64,000 nucleotides of DNA from Talinum fruticosum (GCA_021018815.1 JAITYX010000007.1:1675001-1739000), one strand, 5' to 3'; shown: positions 1-12,640, counted from the first letter of the stretch. Made by a program: numbers and translations. The notes: a model not told the origin generated them from the sequence alone.

Positions 1-1022
1 TGTTTAGCATACCGAGGGGTTCAAAATGGGGACGCCTGACTAGAAACTTCGAGGGAAGGGTTCTAATAGGGGTCTTGTAGAGGGAGGATGCCTGCTGTGA
101 GACTTCCCGAAGATAGGTCCTGGGAGCCTTTTGTTTGGGGTTGCGCCCGAGATTAAAGAAGTGCTAGTTCAAGTCCTCGAAGGCCCGGAAAGTTGATTCG
201 ATTGGAAAAAGAGAGTTGTGATGAATGTGAAACCGTGCTTTTAAATGATTAAAAGAATTCCGATCTTTAAGTTGCAAAAGATTTCATTGAAAGTATATAG
301 ATTTGTATTATGTTATTACGTTTTCATCGATTTCATTATTATGAGTAATATGTGTAACGAATTTCCATTTTAAGGGTGTAAGACTCCGGTGAGCCCCGTG
401 GTTTATTGCTCACCCCTACAAATCCCCTTTTTCCTCCCAGATTGCGAGTACCCCCGAGATAGATGACTGGAATGCTTGTCTTTGGTGGCGATCATGGCTG
501 CAGTCAAGTCTAGGTGCTTCATGTTTAGTATATTGTTGTATACTCGGTTTCTTATGTAAATAGCCAGTGATGTATACTAAGCCTAATGTATGTATGGAGA
601 CCGAACTAGTAGCTCTAACAAGCCGGATATTTCCTTTCTTTGGCAATTTTGATCCGAAGTGGTTGTAAATCTAGTTTTTGCTGAGTTCATGACTTGGGTT
701 GTAAACTAGTTCAAAATGTGAGTTTGTGGTTGTGAATATACTCCGGCTTGTCGCCGTTGAGCTGTGTACTCCGAGCGTACAGCTCGTTGAGTTTTATTGT
801 GACTTTCATGCAGGTTTTAAGGCTTTTATTCTATGGGTTAGGCCATAGTTCAAACAGAACTCTGCCAAAATTTTTAGAAAACTCCTAACCCTTGTAGGAA
901 ATTATATTCCTTACCTTTAAAGTGAGTTAAGATAGCTAAGCCAACACTTGAGTGAGCCTTAGGAGTTCCTTTGAGGAACTCTAGCGGTGTAATACTCCTA
1001 GGATGGGTTTTGGGGTGTTACA
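1..1022 (-). repeat. GYP1 3' LTR (partial), Ty3/gypsy
   Basis: Read on the minus strand, the segment begins at 1,022 with TGTAACACCCC, the usual start of a plant gypsy LTR, and runs leftward past the window edge. It lies directly 3' of a polypurine tract and the gypsy integrase relic, so it is the 3' LTR of that element. The other end and the target-site duplication are outside the window, so total length is unknown. Nothing in it looks like a host gene; the 76-codon open frame at 416-646 has no recognisable feature. Confidence 0.75.
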
Positions 1023-1045
1023 TATAGTCTTCCCCCTTTAAAATA
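1023..1045 (-). promoter_or_regulatory. GYP1 polypurine tract
   Basis: On the minus strand the bases just before the LTR read AAAGGGGGAAGACTATA and then TGTAACACC. A purine run abutting the 3' LTR is the primer site for plus-strand DNA synthesis. It fixes the 5' end of the LTR at 1,022 and the element's orientation. Confidence 0.75.
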
Positions 1046-1900
1046 AGTTTCGCCCCCTTAACTTGTAAGCAATGCAAAGCAATATTATCTTAAAATAGAT
1101 GTGGAAATTTGTTTTTCATATCCTCTTCGGTTTCACAAATGATTCTATAGAAGTATGATTTACTCGACAACACCTTGACTAACGAAATTTCCTTCATGCG
1201 AAGTCGTTTGGTTCTTCGGCTCACTATCTCTATGGGAATTTCTTTGTAGGCTAGATGTTAGGCGACCATAATGGGTTCAGGTTCTACGATGTGATTCCGG
1301 CCCGATATATAAATTTTCGAAGTTAAGAGATGTGAAACACACTATGCATATGTTTGATATCAAAAGGTGATTCTAGCTTGTACTCCGGGGGTTCGGTTTC
1401 GCACAACCTCATAAGGTCCAATGTATCTAGGGAAAATTTTCCCCGATGCTGAACCTCTAACACCTTTTGTTAGGGACACCTTTAATGACTCCAAGTGTCC
1501 CTGTTAAAACTCCAAGGGTTTTCTCCGTTGGTCGATATAACTCTTTTGTCCGCTTTGGGCTTCCTTGATATGCTTTGTTGTATCATCATAATCCTTTTGA
1601 TTGTATCTTGTATCATTTTTGTCCCTACGATAAGTGTTTCATCCGGATCGTTCCAACATAGAGGAGTTCTATACGTCCTTCCACAAAGGGCCTCAAATAG
1701 AGCCATCTTGATGGTGGCTTGATTACTATTATTGTATGAGAATTCAACTAGAGCCGGGTAATCTTGCTATTTCCCTTGGAAATCCAAAATGCATGCTTTC
1801 ATCATGTCCTCTAGAATTTTGTTAACCCTCTCGGTTTGGTAATTCGTGTATCACAATACCCGGAATTTACCCTTGCTATGTTCTACTTGATTTTTATTAC
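1046..1900 (-). pseudogene. GYP1 integrase, C-terminal half with chromodomain-like tail
   Basis: Decayed end of a Ty3/gypsy pol, which would insert element cDNA into the chromosome. Read right to left, the pieces are a core-domain end (ERVNKILEDMMKACILDF near 1,770-1,835), then MALFEALCGRTYRTPLCW starting at 1,706, which matches the very common gypsy integrase motif with a PFEALYGR-type core and TPLCW. After that come VEPEPI, KEIPIEIVSRRTKRLRMKEI and CETEEDMKNKFPHLF (about 1,090-1,280). This last stretch resembles the tail of chromovirus integrases of the Tekay/Del group, which places the element there by family knowledge; no alignment was run. Several stops interrupt it, including one right after DFQGK and one in the tail. 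Confidence 0.8.
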
Positions 1901-2074
1901 CTTTTCATCCTTTTCCTGCCCCCATTTTGATTTCCTCTAATATTGATGATTTATTCTCCAAAACTACCTAACAATCTTCCGCCTCCACGATACTTGATAA
2001 TTTAAATCCTTGCCACTTGCAACTCACAAATTAGTTCAGTTGGGTTATAACTATGGTGTTCAAACTATGTTGAG

Positions 2075-3170
2075 TTTATCTACTAAAGGCATCTGTTACA
2101 ACATTCGCTTTTCCCGGGTATTATTGGATCTCTAAGCCATAATCCTTTAATAGTTATATCCATCGCCTCTGCCTCAAGTTAAGCTCTTTTTGGACGAAAA
2201 CATACTTTAAACTTTGATGGTGTTTGTATATCTTACAAGATACTCTATATAAGTAATGCCTCTAAATTTTTAGAGCGAACATCTCTGCAGTCGGCTCTAA
2301 GTCATGAGTTGGATAGTTCCTTTCATATGGCTTTAACCGACATGAAGTTTATGCTACAACCTTATCATCCTGCTTCAACAAGCAGCCTAATCCATTTTTG
2401 ACACATCACTATAAATGGTGTACTTGTTTGGCTTTCTCAGGTAGGGTCAATATTAGGGTTGTAGTTAATCTCTTTTCAACTTCGAAATGCCTTACTTATT
2501 GGTCCATTCAAACTTAATGGTCTTTCTTTTTGATATATGAAGTGTTATTTTTGAAAAAATATCTTGAGCAAACATTCGATAATATCCAGCTAACCCTATG
2601 AAACTCCTTACTTCAATGACATTTGTTGGTCTTGACTACTTGTACTTTCTGTTGGGTCAATCTTTATCCCATCCTTAGATACCACGTGATCCAAAAATGT
2701 CATGTCACTCAACCAAAACTCGCACTTTTGCAATTTAGAATACAACTAATTCTCTCTCATGTTTGTAATAGCATTCTCAAATGGCACGTATACTCCTCCC
2801 AATCTTTAGAATATATTAAGATGTCATCTATGAACACCACCATGAATTTACCTAATCAAGGTCTAAAAATCCTATTCACCAAATTGATAAACATTGAAGG
2901 TGCATTCGTCAACCCAAAAGGGTTTTACTATGTAATTCATAGTGGCCGTAACTTATCCTTAATGTGGTCCGAGATATGTCCCCAAACTTACTCCGAAGTT
3001 GGTGGTAGAAGGACCTCGAGATCTAACTTTGAGAACATCCATGCATCTTATAATTGATCAAATAGGTCATCAATTTGGGGTAAGGGATACTTATTCCTGA
3101 TCGTGATCTTATTTAACTCCCTATAGTATGTGAACAAGCTTGGTGTACTATCCTTTTTTTCATAAATAAT
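2075..3170 (-). pseudogene. GYP1 reverse transcriptase and RNase H
   Basis: Polymerase part of the same gypsy pol, split over frames. In sense order (right to left): [20 protein letters not shown] and DAWMFSKLDL (RT fingers, about 3,020-3,140), LTNAPSMFINLVNRIF, then the catalytic block [13 protein letters not shown] (about 2,800-2,850, FIDD in place of the copia YVDD). RNase H follows: LKPYERNYPTHDLEPTAEM, then [20 protein letters not shown] and YPGKANVVTDAFSR (about 2,085-2,360). Stops occur after RP, in CILN and before the YPGKA block. The N-terminal part of RT is cut off by the (TTA)n tract, and no gag or protease of GYP1 is seen in the window. The plus-strand open frame at 2,623-3,057 is only a shadow of this RT. 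Confidence 0.85.
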
Positions 3171-3250
3171 CCTAACATTTATATGGAGGTGTGTAATTGG
3201 CAATGATAGAAAAATTTCAATAGAAAGAGTTGGATACTCAATTACAGGGA

Positions 3251-3359
<109 letters not shown>

Positions 3360-5049
3360 TCAGAAACGGTGTTATTTCGTTTAAGGAGGGATTAATACTA
3401 TAACACAACAAGTTCAATATTTTGGTATAAATGAGTAAAGTTTGAGAAAACTCTCTTTCATTGGAAAGAAGAGTATAAGAATGGTAATTCAAAGGAAGTA
3501 ACAAGGTCAAGCAACGAGATAAAGATTCCTCGGGAGGGAAATGAATCATTAAATATTGGACAAGATAATAGTTATAAAATAAGCATCACAAGAACCATTA
3601 ATCAGCAAGAGAAACATTTGACGTTAATGGTTTAATGAAAGAAAGGATACCAATACGGTAATGTTAGGATAAATAGGGGATGAGGATGATGGATTAGTAC
3701 GATTCACATAGATTTATGAGTTATTATGTGTTAGAGTAAATGATGAGCTCCCTTAGGAATCAACAAAGGTCACGGGAGTCATAGGGTCCAAAGAAGTGTC
3801 ACACGATTATGTTATAATGGTTCTTATGGAAAGGATTTAACAATGATCGTACGTTAATTAAATACGATTATGAGCTCATGTAAGTTGAATCAGGAATTTA
3901 GGTGGTGGACATTATATAAGTTGATGTATGTAAGGATGTTTAACTTTTCCTCATGTAAGAAAAGACTATGTATATCACACTCATTTTTTAATCATGTATT
4001 ACTAAATCAAAGGTTGAACCTTAAAAAAATTACCCTTATTTTCCCCTTACATTATGATGTCTCATTCAATAAAATTAACCAGGCAAGTCCCATACGAGTT
4101 CGTGAAATATTCTAATTCAACAATATGAAGTTCTCATTTAATATAAAACATATTCAACTATTACCAAAGTTATCCAAATTCCTAACTTATTAATTCATCA
4201 AGCGTTTATACCTCATTGGACAATCATTGGACACATCTTCCATACCTTAAAATTATAATCTCATTTTCCCATTTCAAGTTCACTTATTAATTCACATAAA
4301 ATTTGTTCATACAATCTCATTGTTTATAATATAACCTAAACACCTTTTCTCTTATGACAATTCCAAATATAACTTAACTCGTATCAACTGTTATAAATAC
4401 CTCAAACACAATAATATGCTCTAACACAAGTGTTTATACCTTAACCGGACAATCCTCTTAACCCTTTAGAATCCTTCATTTGTTTCAATAACTTTAAAGA
4501 ACAAGTAACCTTATCAAGAATGTACAACTCCAATTAACAAACAAGAATTATGACATTATGGCGTCACATATAAGGTCAAAACATTCTTTACATAGACCTC
4601 AAGAAGAGTTAACTTACTTATATAAGTAATTTTAATGTGTTTAATGTTCAATAACTTTAATTGTTCTCCAACATAATCCAAGTCATGCATGTTCATATAA
4701 TTACCAATATAGCGATTAACTTTCGTCTCTCTACACAACACCTCTTATATATTCACCAAAACATAAACATACATCCTATAAATATTTTACATAACATGCC
4801 ATATTTGATTCATAACATACAATAAACGCTACTTATCTATGTTCTATTTTTATTTTATTCATTTATTTATATTTTTTTCAAATATAGTCAAATAGCACAA
4901 GTAGATGTATTCATTGCTAACAATGATCACAAACATTATAGATTCCCACGTATACTCTGTTATGAATTGACATACGTGGTAAGACCAAAGTACACATAAA
5001 AGGATGCATTTCGAATGTGACACAACTATTATTTGTGTTTATAGGATTT
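3360..5049. other. AT-rich spacer, no gene recognised
   Basis: About 1.7 kb of AT-rich DNA between the (TTA)n tract and SIR-A. The open frames here (3,355-3,549 minus, 3,870-4,115 plus, 4,556-4,741 minus) are short and match no family I know. Two loosely similar patches (around 4,200 and 4,425, both reading GTTTATACCT then ggacaatc) suggest old duplication. Before SIR-A inserted, this DNA was continuous with 17,360, so it may be the leader or body of GYP2, whose PBS lies at 17,476; I could not find a gag zinc knuckle or RT motif in it. Confidence 0.4.
4947..4978. repeat. Short inverted repeat (8-bp stem)
   Basis: CCACGTAT and its complement ATACGTGG are separated by about 16 bases, so a hairpin could form. 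The core ACGTGG is also a G-box-like sequence. Nothing nearby gives it a role; it may be chance. Confidence 0.35.
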
Positions 5050-5054
5050 AACAC

Positions 5055-6525
5055 CGAGGGTTTGCTCGTGCTAAGTCACCCAAGATGGGGGTGAATAGGG
5101 TGATGGAGAAAATTAAATGATTTTTGCAACAAATAAGCTAAACAGCTGATTTTGAGTCTAGATTGGACTCAAAAATTAATAACACGGATTTACGTGGAAA
5201 CCCTCTTGGGGCAGAAAACCACGGACAGTGCTAATACAAGCACCAAGTCAAATCCACTATTTTGAATCAACAAAATACAAGGATCGACTCTACCGGAATT
5301 GCTTCCTTAAACAATTCCTTACAATATTTTCCTAGACTCGAAGTTCCCTTATCTAATCTAGTACTTCCGATCGAGGTAACCTTTACAATCGGGGACAACC
5401 GAGCTTAGTTAACCCTTACATCTTAATCAAGGGACCTTACTCGGAAAGTAAGAAAAGAATATGACTGATCACAAGACTTTGTTTACAACTCGAGAAAATA
5501 TTAAATACGAGACTTGGAGTTGTAAATAGAGGATTTAATAAGAGTGAGAATAATAATTTCAACTCAAGTAATGTTCAGCAATAATGTTCAGCAATCTTCT
5601 TGTCTTGTAAAGTGGCTTCTATTTATATCCAACCAGGCAGAGTGACTGTTGAGTCTTGGTTTTGGATAGAAGCCTTCACTAGCTGTTGTAACGGCTCTTC
5701 CGAGTCACTCGAAAAGATCCGTTGGGATGTGAACGTTGTGCAACGACGCTCGACTCCAAAAGATAATCCAATCACTTGGTGGTGACGGAAAGTTGTGGTG
5801 GAAACAATCGTTAAGTCTAAAGTTAGAGTTTTCCAGTTTTGGAAACAGACAACCACGACACGGTGTCCGAGCCATGTCGAGAAGTTGGTAAAACATGTCC
5901 GCTGGTGTTTGTCGGCTAAAAGACGGTTGCTTTTGTATTTCAAAAATGAGTTAGCCTCGTTTGAATAACCTACAAAAGCTAACCACATTGGTTCTCAAAG
6001 TATATACTTTGGTCAAAGATTAGGCACGAGATAATAATTAAATGAATATAATTAAAAGCTTAATTATCTTTGGCCTAGAAGAATGGAATTTTCCGAGTCT
6101 AACATTCAATATACTCAAATTCCATCCGAGTCAATCCTAAGGATGATTAAGTAGAGAGAATAAAATATCGAGTATAACAATTTATTTTAGTCAAATAATT
6201 CTCAAAGAAATAAACTGACTTAGAATGATGAATTAACACTATAATTCTCTTTGCATCGAAATACATAGTCGGTGCTCGGAATAAAAAGTGTTAGAGAAAT
6301 TATTTGAGCATGTGATAGTTCCGAGTGATGTCTAAGTGAGTTAGAAACATCGGTGTAGGAGATATGCAATAAGGTTTTTTTGAGTAAGTCGAATAGAATG
6401 AAAACTTACACACGAGTTTCGATAGTACTCGGAATGACTTGAAATCAAAACTTACGAGAGATAGGATTTATACCGAGTCTTCATGTAATACTTAGAATGA
6501 CTTAGAGTTAGAAACCGAGTCTTCA
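5055..6525 (-). repeat. SIR-A 3' LTR
   Basis: The intact family LTR reads TGAAGGTTTGCTC at its left end and GAGTCTTCA at its right end on the plus strand, so the inverted ends are TGAAG/CTTCA. Here the left end is altered to CGAGGG. A TATA-like box (sense GGATATAAATAG, 5,621-5,630) lies in the usual place, with CCGTTG/AACGG motifs upstream of it at about 5,640-5,780. Confidence 0.9.
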
Positions 6526-6920
6526 ATATCCCCTTTTTGATGAAAAGCATTCCACACTTAGATAGAAACTTGTTAGTGCGAGACGTGAGTTTTCATTTTT
6601 AATGATCGAACATATCGGAGCGAAGAGTGACAAATGAGGGGCATTCCATACTTATAAAATGTATTTCGAGATCATAACATCGGTCATAACGGTTATGTGG
6701 AGAATAAATCAAAAGAAAGAAATGAACATATTATATCGGAAGCGAGAAAAGTAAGACAAAATAAGCGAGTTAGATATTTGAGCATCGGATCAAAAGTATA
6801 ACCGAGAAACATATAGCTAAAAAATAAGTCCGTTCGAGAAAAAATATTCATTCATTGCTCAAAAAGAGAGAGGGTGAGCTCCCCTAAACACAACATCAAG
6901 TTTTCTATATTCTCTCCCCT
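6526..6920 (-). promoter_or_regulatory. SIR-A multiple polypurine tracts
   Basis: Sense-strand purine runs occur at the LTR edge (AAAAAGGGGATAT, 6,526-6,538) and again at about 6,876-6,885 and 6,911-6,920 (AGGGGAG type). Repeated PPT motifs upstream of the 3' LTR are a known Sirevirus trait. The same arrangement is seen in SIR-B, SIR-E and SIR-F. Confidence 0.7.
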
Positions 6921-6989
6921 AGCATTTCATCAAAAAGAGGGAAGAAAATAGTAAAGAAAATACGATTGATTTTAGACAAAAAATTAAAA

Positions 6990-7610
6990 AAATTAAGAGG
7001 AGGGGATGTGCTTGTTGAGAGGAAGAGGGACGGGCAATGCGACGGAGCTGATATGGTTGGGAGGAGATGGATGATCGCGGCGGCGACAGCATAGGGATGT
7101 CCAGAAATTGCTCCGTTCTGGTTGCTTGAGCCAGGGACATGTCTTCCTCGGACTCATACTCCGAAATAGGACACGGGGTGGTGCTTCGACTTAGCAGCTG
7201 TGGATCGACCAACGTCCCCGGCTTCTTCGACCTACTTAGATTGTTATCCGAGCGGATCGGTTCTGGTCTAGGAGTTGTTGCACCCTGGTCCTCGGGTTGA
7301 GGAGGGACGTACTTGTCGAGAGGAGGAGGGACGGGCAATGTATCGGCACCGATATGCTTGGGAAGAGGTGGATGATCGTAGCGGTAGCGGCGGCAGCACG
7401 AGGGATGTCTAGAAGTTGCTCCATTCTGGTTGGTTGAGCCGAGGGCATGTCTTCCTTAGGCTCATCCTCGTAAAACTTAAAAAGGGTGGTGCTTGTGACT
7501 TAGCAGCTGTGGACTAACCAATGTCCCCAGCTGCCTGGACTCACTTAGATCGTTATATGAGGAGATCGGTTACGGTTCGGGAGCTGCTGCACCTTGGCCC
7601 TTAGGTTGAG
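6990..7610 (-). repeat. Tandem duplication inside the SIR-A extra ORF
   Basis: About 300 bp occurs twice in a row (roughly 6,995-7,305 and 7,306-7,610). Both copies share ggacgggcaatg, ggtggatgatcg, ttgctcc(g/a)ttctggtt and cttagcagctgtgga. The other three copies of the ORF have one unit only, so this is specific to SIR-A. Confidence 0.8.
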
Positions 7611-7620
7611 CGACCTCTTC

Positions 7621-7637
7621 TTTTTTTTTTTTTTTTT
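7621..7637. repeat. Poly-T run
   Basis: Seventeen T in a row just beyond the duplicated tail of the SIR-A extra ORF; on the sense strand this is an A run. Confidence 0.9.
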
Positions 7638-8874
7638 CTCCTCTTCCTTCTCCTCCTTAGGTCTGGGCTGCTTCAGCTTCTTCTTCTACCTCGATCAAGG
7701 TAGTCTTGGCTGAGCTGGAGGACTCCTCAAAAGTATCCGAAGTTTCGGGTCCTAAGCGGCCTTGGATCTGCGTTTTTAAAGAAGTTGGAGCTGCTCGCAC
7801 TTGTTTGTTAATGAAGCCCTTGAGCATGATCAACCGATCCTGGTTCTCCCGGATTCGAGACTGGCCGGTCTTCCGGTTGATAACCGGGCCTTGAAGGACA
7901 TTTCTAAGAGAGTGGAGGGTGTCTCGAAGTTTTTCAGACACGAAGCAACTTTGTCTACCGAGTACGGTAAACATAGTAGCAGAAGGTGAAGGAGGTGGTT
8001 GAGAAGCGAGAGGGACCAACGAGAGGGAGAAGGAAGTGCTAAAAGAGTTTGAGTTTGAGTGGGAGGATGTGAAGGAGGTTTCAACTCGGACACATGAACC
8101 CGGACACCGGGCTTGACTTCCTGGTACCCGTAGCCCAAAAGCTCTTTTACGCCAACCACAATGGCAGCCTCAAAAACAGCATTTGGATCCGAGGGGAGGG
8201 AACTTTCAAGCTGTTTAAAAATAACAGTCAAAAGATCTTTGAAGGGAAATGGAGCAGATTTCTTTGATTGAGGTGGCACGAAGCCATCCGCTCAATGGTA
8301 GCCTTCTAAGATATCAAATAAAGTTTTGAGAATATGGGAGTTAGGATTCTCTTCGCTAGAATGATGAGAAAAGAAGGTTCTCATAAGAATGAAACAGAAG
8401 CGGCCTTGCCTCCGATCTCGTCCGAGTCATAGAGAAGTTCTTTCGTTGCTCGGGTACTTCTTTGGCATATTTTTCAAAGAAGTCATCTACGACTTCCATG
8501 AAAGGTATAGGATTAGAGTTGAGAAAGAGGGAAGAAACTTTGAAAAGTTTACGAAGAAGAGGAAGGTTAATGCGAACTACCTTCCCTTGGACTTTTGAGG
8601 TGATGATACCCTCGAAATGGGACATGTTTGAATAGAACTCGACGATGAGTTCCGGATAGATGAAATCATTGAAGCAGAAATAATCGTAGACTCTAGTGTC
8701 TTGAATGTGTTTTAACCACGAAAACGATGTGGTTTGGAAGAACTTGTCATCCAACGTAAAGTGTTGGTTGACAAAGATTTTCGAGGGGTTGGAGGTACCC
8801 TCTTGGGGAGTTTTAGTGTGGGGCTTTTTGGTAGCGGACCCTAACAACTCAGGTGCTGAACCTCTTGTGGGCAT

Positions 8875-9160
8875 GGTGATTTAAGAAACAGAGAGGACAC
8901 GAGAGAGAGCAAAGAAAGAGTGCTTAGAATTCGAGAGTAAATATAGGAGAGTAAAGATTTCGAGAGAGAAGAGCGAAACGAAAAGTAATAGAAAGAAGGC
9001 AAAGGGATGCTATTTATAGTAAAAAGAAATGACTTTTGACCTTCGATCCGACTCGAAGCTCTAATGGCGAGTCTCGGACGAGTGTGATGTTATGCTCTTC
9101 AACTGCTAGAATTCCAGCAGCTTTCTTCTAATGACTAGTTTTCTCCGATCGAAACGTGGG
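8875..9160 (-). promoter_or_regulatory. Putative internal promoter of the SIR-A extra ORF
   Basis: On the minus strand a TATA box (ACTATAAATAGCATCC, 9,007-9,021) lies about 135 bases upstream of the ORF's ATG. The leader between them is CT-rich on the sense strand (plus-strand gagagag runs), as in many plant 5' UTRs. Upstream are degraded copies of the AACGG motifs that are clearer in SIR-B and SIR-E (here caactgctag and aattccagcag near 9,100-9,120). The same box is found in the same place in four copies. Transcription from it is inference. Confidence 0.5.
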
Positions 9161-9399
9161 GCGGAGAAAGAGAGTGAAGAAAGACTTTTTGAAAATATTT
9201 ATGAAATTCTCCATTTATCTAGAGATCATTCAAGAATTTTGATGTCCATATTGCTCAAAACCGAGTCCGACCCAGTATGTTTTCCGAGTGACTCGGAACA
9301 CTCGAGAGAACTAACAACATAGCTCGGTTTCACTCGGTCAACCGATCCGGTTGTTATTAAAACAAAAAAAAACATATAACACACAGTTATGCAAGGATA

Positions 9400-10810
9400 A
9401 ATCACTTAATAAATCACATAATCATGCATTAATCATACCAAGCTCATTCTTAATAAAACTAAACTGATCCTCACTAAGTGGCTTAGTGAAAATATCAGCC
9501 AACTAAAATTTAGTAGGAATGAATTCAAGTTCAATATCACCTTTCTCATAATGGTCTCTCAAAAAATGATACCTGACCTCAATATACTTTGTTTTTTAGT
9601 GCTGAATCGGATTCTTGGTAATGCTGATTGCACTCGATTATCACACTTGATTGGGATAGATTTCAATGATTGCTCTAGATCCTTCAAGTGCTGCTTGATC
9701 CACAGAATCCGAGCACAGCAAGCTCCAGCTGCAATGTACTCAGCTTCGGCAGTTGATAAAGCAACACAATTTTGTTTCTTTGAGTGCCAGGAGATGAGGG
9801 ATTGACCCAGAAATTGGCATGCTCCTGTGTGCTCTTTCTATCAACTTTGTATCCAACATAATTAGCATCCGAGTATCCGAGTGAGAGTTAGTTTTGAGTC
9901 TTTTGAAAACCATAGACCAAGATTCCGAGTCCCTGCAAGATATCCGAAAATTCTCTTCACCTGTAGTGAGATGTGATTATTTTGGATTAGCTTGAATTCT
10001 TGCACAAAGGCGAGACACCGAACATGATATCTGACCTATTAGATGTGAGATAAAGTAGAGATCCGATCATACCTCTGTAGAATATCCGATCTACAGACTT
10101 GACCATTCTCATCCGAGTCCAGTTTCAAACTACTACTCATAGGTGTTGTTGTATGCTTAACATCTTGTAGTTTGCGCTTCTTCAAAAGCTCCTTGGTATA
10201 CTTAGATTGATAGACATAAATGCCATCCTTATCTTGTTTGATTTGTAGACCAAGAAAGAAGTTGAGTTCTTCCATTATACTTATTTGGAACTCTTGTCTC
10301 ATCAACTCGAAAAATCTCGACATAAAGTTTCATTAGTAGCTCCAAAAGTGATATCATTAACATTTAAGCAATAAGAAAATCTTTCCCCTTGGTGTTTATG
10401 AAAAGAGTTTTGTCAATCTAACCTATTTTGGAATCATTTTCAACCAAGAAACTGCTTAATCTTTCATACAAGCTCTGGGAGCTTGTTGAAGACCATATAA
10501 AGCTTTTCGCAATTTGAAAACATGATTTGGAAATTCGAGTTTTCAAATCCAGGGGTTTCTCAACATCGACTTCTTCTTGAATGAAACCATTCGAAAAGCA
10601 CATTTGACATCTATTTGATAAAACTTGATATTCATGCTAGATGCAAATTCCAACAAAATTCTGATTGCCTCAATCCTAGCAACAGTGTAAAGGTTTCCCA
10701 CAATCAATTCCTTCTTCTTGATTGTAACCTTTGGCAACAAGTCTAGCCTTATTTCGGCTACCAACCCTTCCTCATCCAGTTTGTTCTTGAAAGCCCTTTT
10801 GGTTCCTGTG
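9400..10810 (-). pseudogene. SIR-A reverse transcriptase and RNase H
   Basis: Copia-type polymerase in sense order right to left: FYQIDVKCAF (about 10,600-10,640), the catalytic block read as NVNDITFGATNE (10,320-10,360), ELNFFLGLQIKQDKDGIYV and YQSKYTKELLKK (10,180-10,290), and RNase H with LSTAEAEYIA near 9,740. The canonical YVDD is NVND here, so the first catalytic Asp is lost as well as the frame. The RNase H CDN block has a one-base deletion at a CAG codon (9,634), which SIR-B and SIR-F share. Confidence 0.85.
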
Positions 10811-10969
10811 ATTGGGTGGTTAGATGGTCGTTTGTTCGGAGTCTAGACTTTGTTTCTTTCAAATTGATTGAACTCTTCTTGCATGGCCTCTACCCATTTA
10901 GGCTCATTTAGGGCTTCTAGTGCATTTTTGGGTTCCGTTAATGATATGAATGCATTTACGCACACAGAT

Positions 10970-12640
10970 TATGCAAATAAGATCAAGTTCTTACCCCACT
11001 ATCGATTTTAGAAAGTATGTTTTTAGGTGGGTGGCTAGATACATATTTAAAAGCTTTACTCGTCCTTTGATTTACCAAGTTTGTTAGTTGAGCAGGCTGA
11101 TCTTCGGTTGGTTGATCTTGCTGAGTCTCATTGACTTGTTCTTTAGTATTCCGAGCTGGCCCTTCGGTTTGTTCAATCTAAGTCATAACATTCCGACTTG
11201 CCTCAAGTAATTCTGTTTTGACTCTTTCGAGCTCGGCTTCAGCAATGTCGTCTTTATATCCGTTAAGTCCGAGATCTAAGTATGTGGACTCACTTATCTT
11301 GCCAAGATCAATTTCATCAAAGACAATGTGGATACTTTCTTCCACTTTGTTAGTTCTTTTGTTAAAAACTCGATAAGCTTTGCTATGAGATGAATAACCC
11401 GTAAATATACCTTCATCTAACCTTGCATCAAACTTAGTCGAGGCTCCTTACCATTGTTATGGACAAAACACTTACATCCAAATGGTTTGAAGTAGGAGAT
11501 GTTGGGTTTCCTCCCTTTGTAAATCTCATAGTGTTTTCTTCAAGATAGGTTTGATGAGGCATCCGTTGAGTGTGTAATTTGTTGTGTTGACTACCTAAGC
11601 CAAGAACTAGTAAGGTAGATCATTTTTAATCATCATAGTCCTTCCTATTTCTTCAAGAGTTCTATTCTTTCTCTCCACTACTCCATTCTGTTGAGGAGTT
11701 CTTGGTGCAGAGAAGTTGTGAGAGATACCATTCTTGTCACGTAAGTCTGCGACTTATGAGTAATCGAACTCCCTTCCATGGTTAGTTTGAATCCTTCCGA
11801 TAAGAGTCCGAGACTCCACTTGAATTTTTCTGTAGAGATTAGTGAACTCATTGGAGGCTTTATTCTTGTTCTTAAGAAAAACACGCCCTAGTAAATCGTG
11901 AGAAATCATCATCAACAACAACTACATATGATTTACCTCCAAGACTTTTCACAGGAATTTCACCACACTAATCCATATGAAGCAATTTAAGCACTTTGGC
12001 TATAAATACAGTTTTGAGTGGCTTGAAAGATGACCTAACTTGCTTACCTTTTGTGCATGCCTCACAGATTTTATCTTTCTTAAAAGCATAGTTAGGTAAG
12101 CCCCTAACCAGTCCATGAGATGCAAGTTTCTTGATAGTATGCATGCTACTATGGCCTAATCTACGATGTCAAGTCCATGAATCATCATTCACAAAAGCTT
12201 TTAAACAAGATAAATTCTAACTTGAATATGAAAGAGAAATACCGTAGCTGTTACTCGACCTCGGACACTGAGAGCTTAGTCTCTTTTATGACTGCATCGA
12301 GTTGTACCGGTTGGTATGAGTGAACATTACCTCTTGACCTTTGTCACATAGCTAAGAAATGCTAAGGAGATTGTACTTGAGTCCTTTGACAAGGTAAACT
12401 GGGTTGATCTGTGTTGTTTCCTTCACCAACTTTGCCAATCCCTACTATCTTGCCTTTGTTGTTATCTCCAAAAGTGACTTTCCCTCTTTTTAAATCTTCT
12501 AGCTCGAGAGAAGAGTCTTGAATTTCCCGACATGTGGCATGAACAACCACTTGTCTAAGTACCAATAACCTTTCTTCTTCTTCGAGGTACCTGTAAGACA
12601 GAAACAAACTAACCCTTCTCACTTCCTCTTATAAACCTAG
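10970..12640 (-). pseudogene. SIR-A integrase and protease region
   Basis: Decayed copia integrase (about 10,970-12,150) followed upstream in sense order by the pre-integrase zinc-binding region and the aspartic protease. Around 12,547-12,575 the sense strand encodes CLTGTSKKKKGYWYLD and then needs a one-base shift to reach the SGC part of the protease active-site motif, because an extra A splits GAC from AGT. GDNNKGKIVGIGKVGEGNN follows (about 12,420-12,480). The integrase part contains FFLRTRIKPPMSS and FKLTMEGSS fragments in several frames. The plan matches SIR-F, which is better preserved. Confidence 0.75.

Larger units (their letters stand above)
6919..8874 (-). pseudogene. SIR-A extra ORF after pol (env-like position)
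   Basis: Broken ORF between pol and the 3' LTR. It starts at 8,874 with MPTRGSAPELLGSATKKPHT, continues with FTLDDKFFQTTSFSWLKHIQ, YDYFCFNDFIYPELIVEFYS and a basic middle, then shifts frame near 8,279 and 8,020 into a charged, probably coiled-coil part (around 7,660-7,900) and a Pro/Ser-rich tail. SIR-B, SIR-E and SIR-F encode the same protein, so it is a family gene. Sireviruses are known to carry an env-like ORF here. The block resembles what is annotated in plants as a putative plant transposon protein, from memory. I see no signal peptide or convincing membrane anchor, so envelope function is not shown. The tail is duplicated (6,990-7,610). Confidence 0.65.

Noticed and set aside
2623..3057. 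A 144-codon plus-strand open frame
   Set aside because: It is the antisense of the GYP1 reverse transcriptase; the minus strand carries the FIDD and YRELNK motifs.
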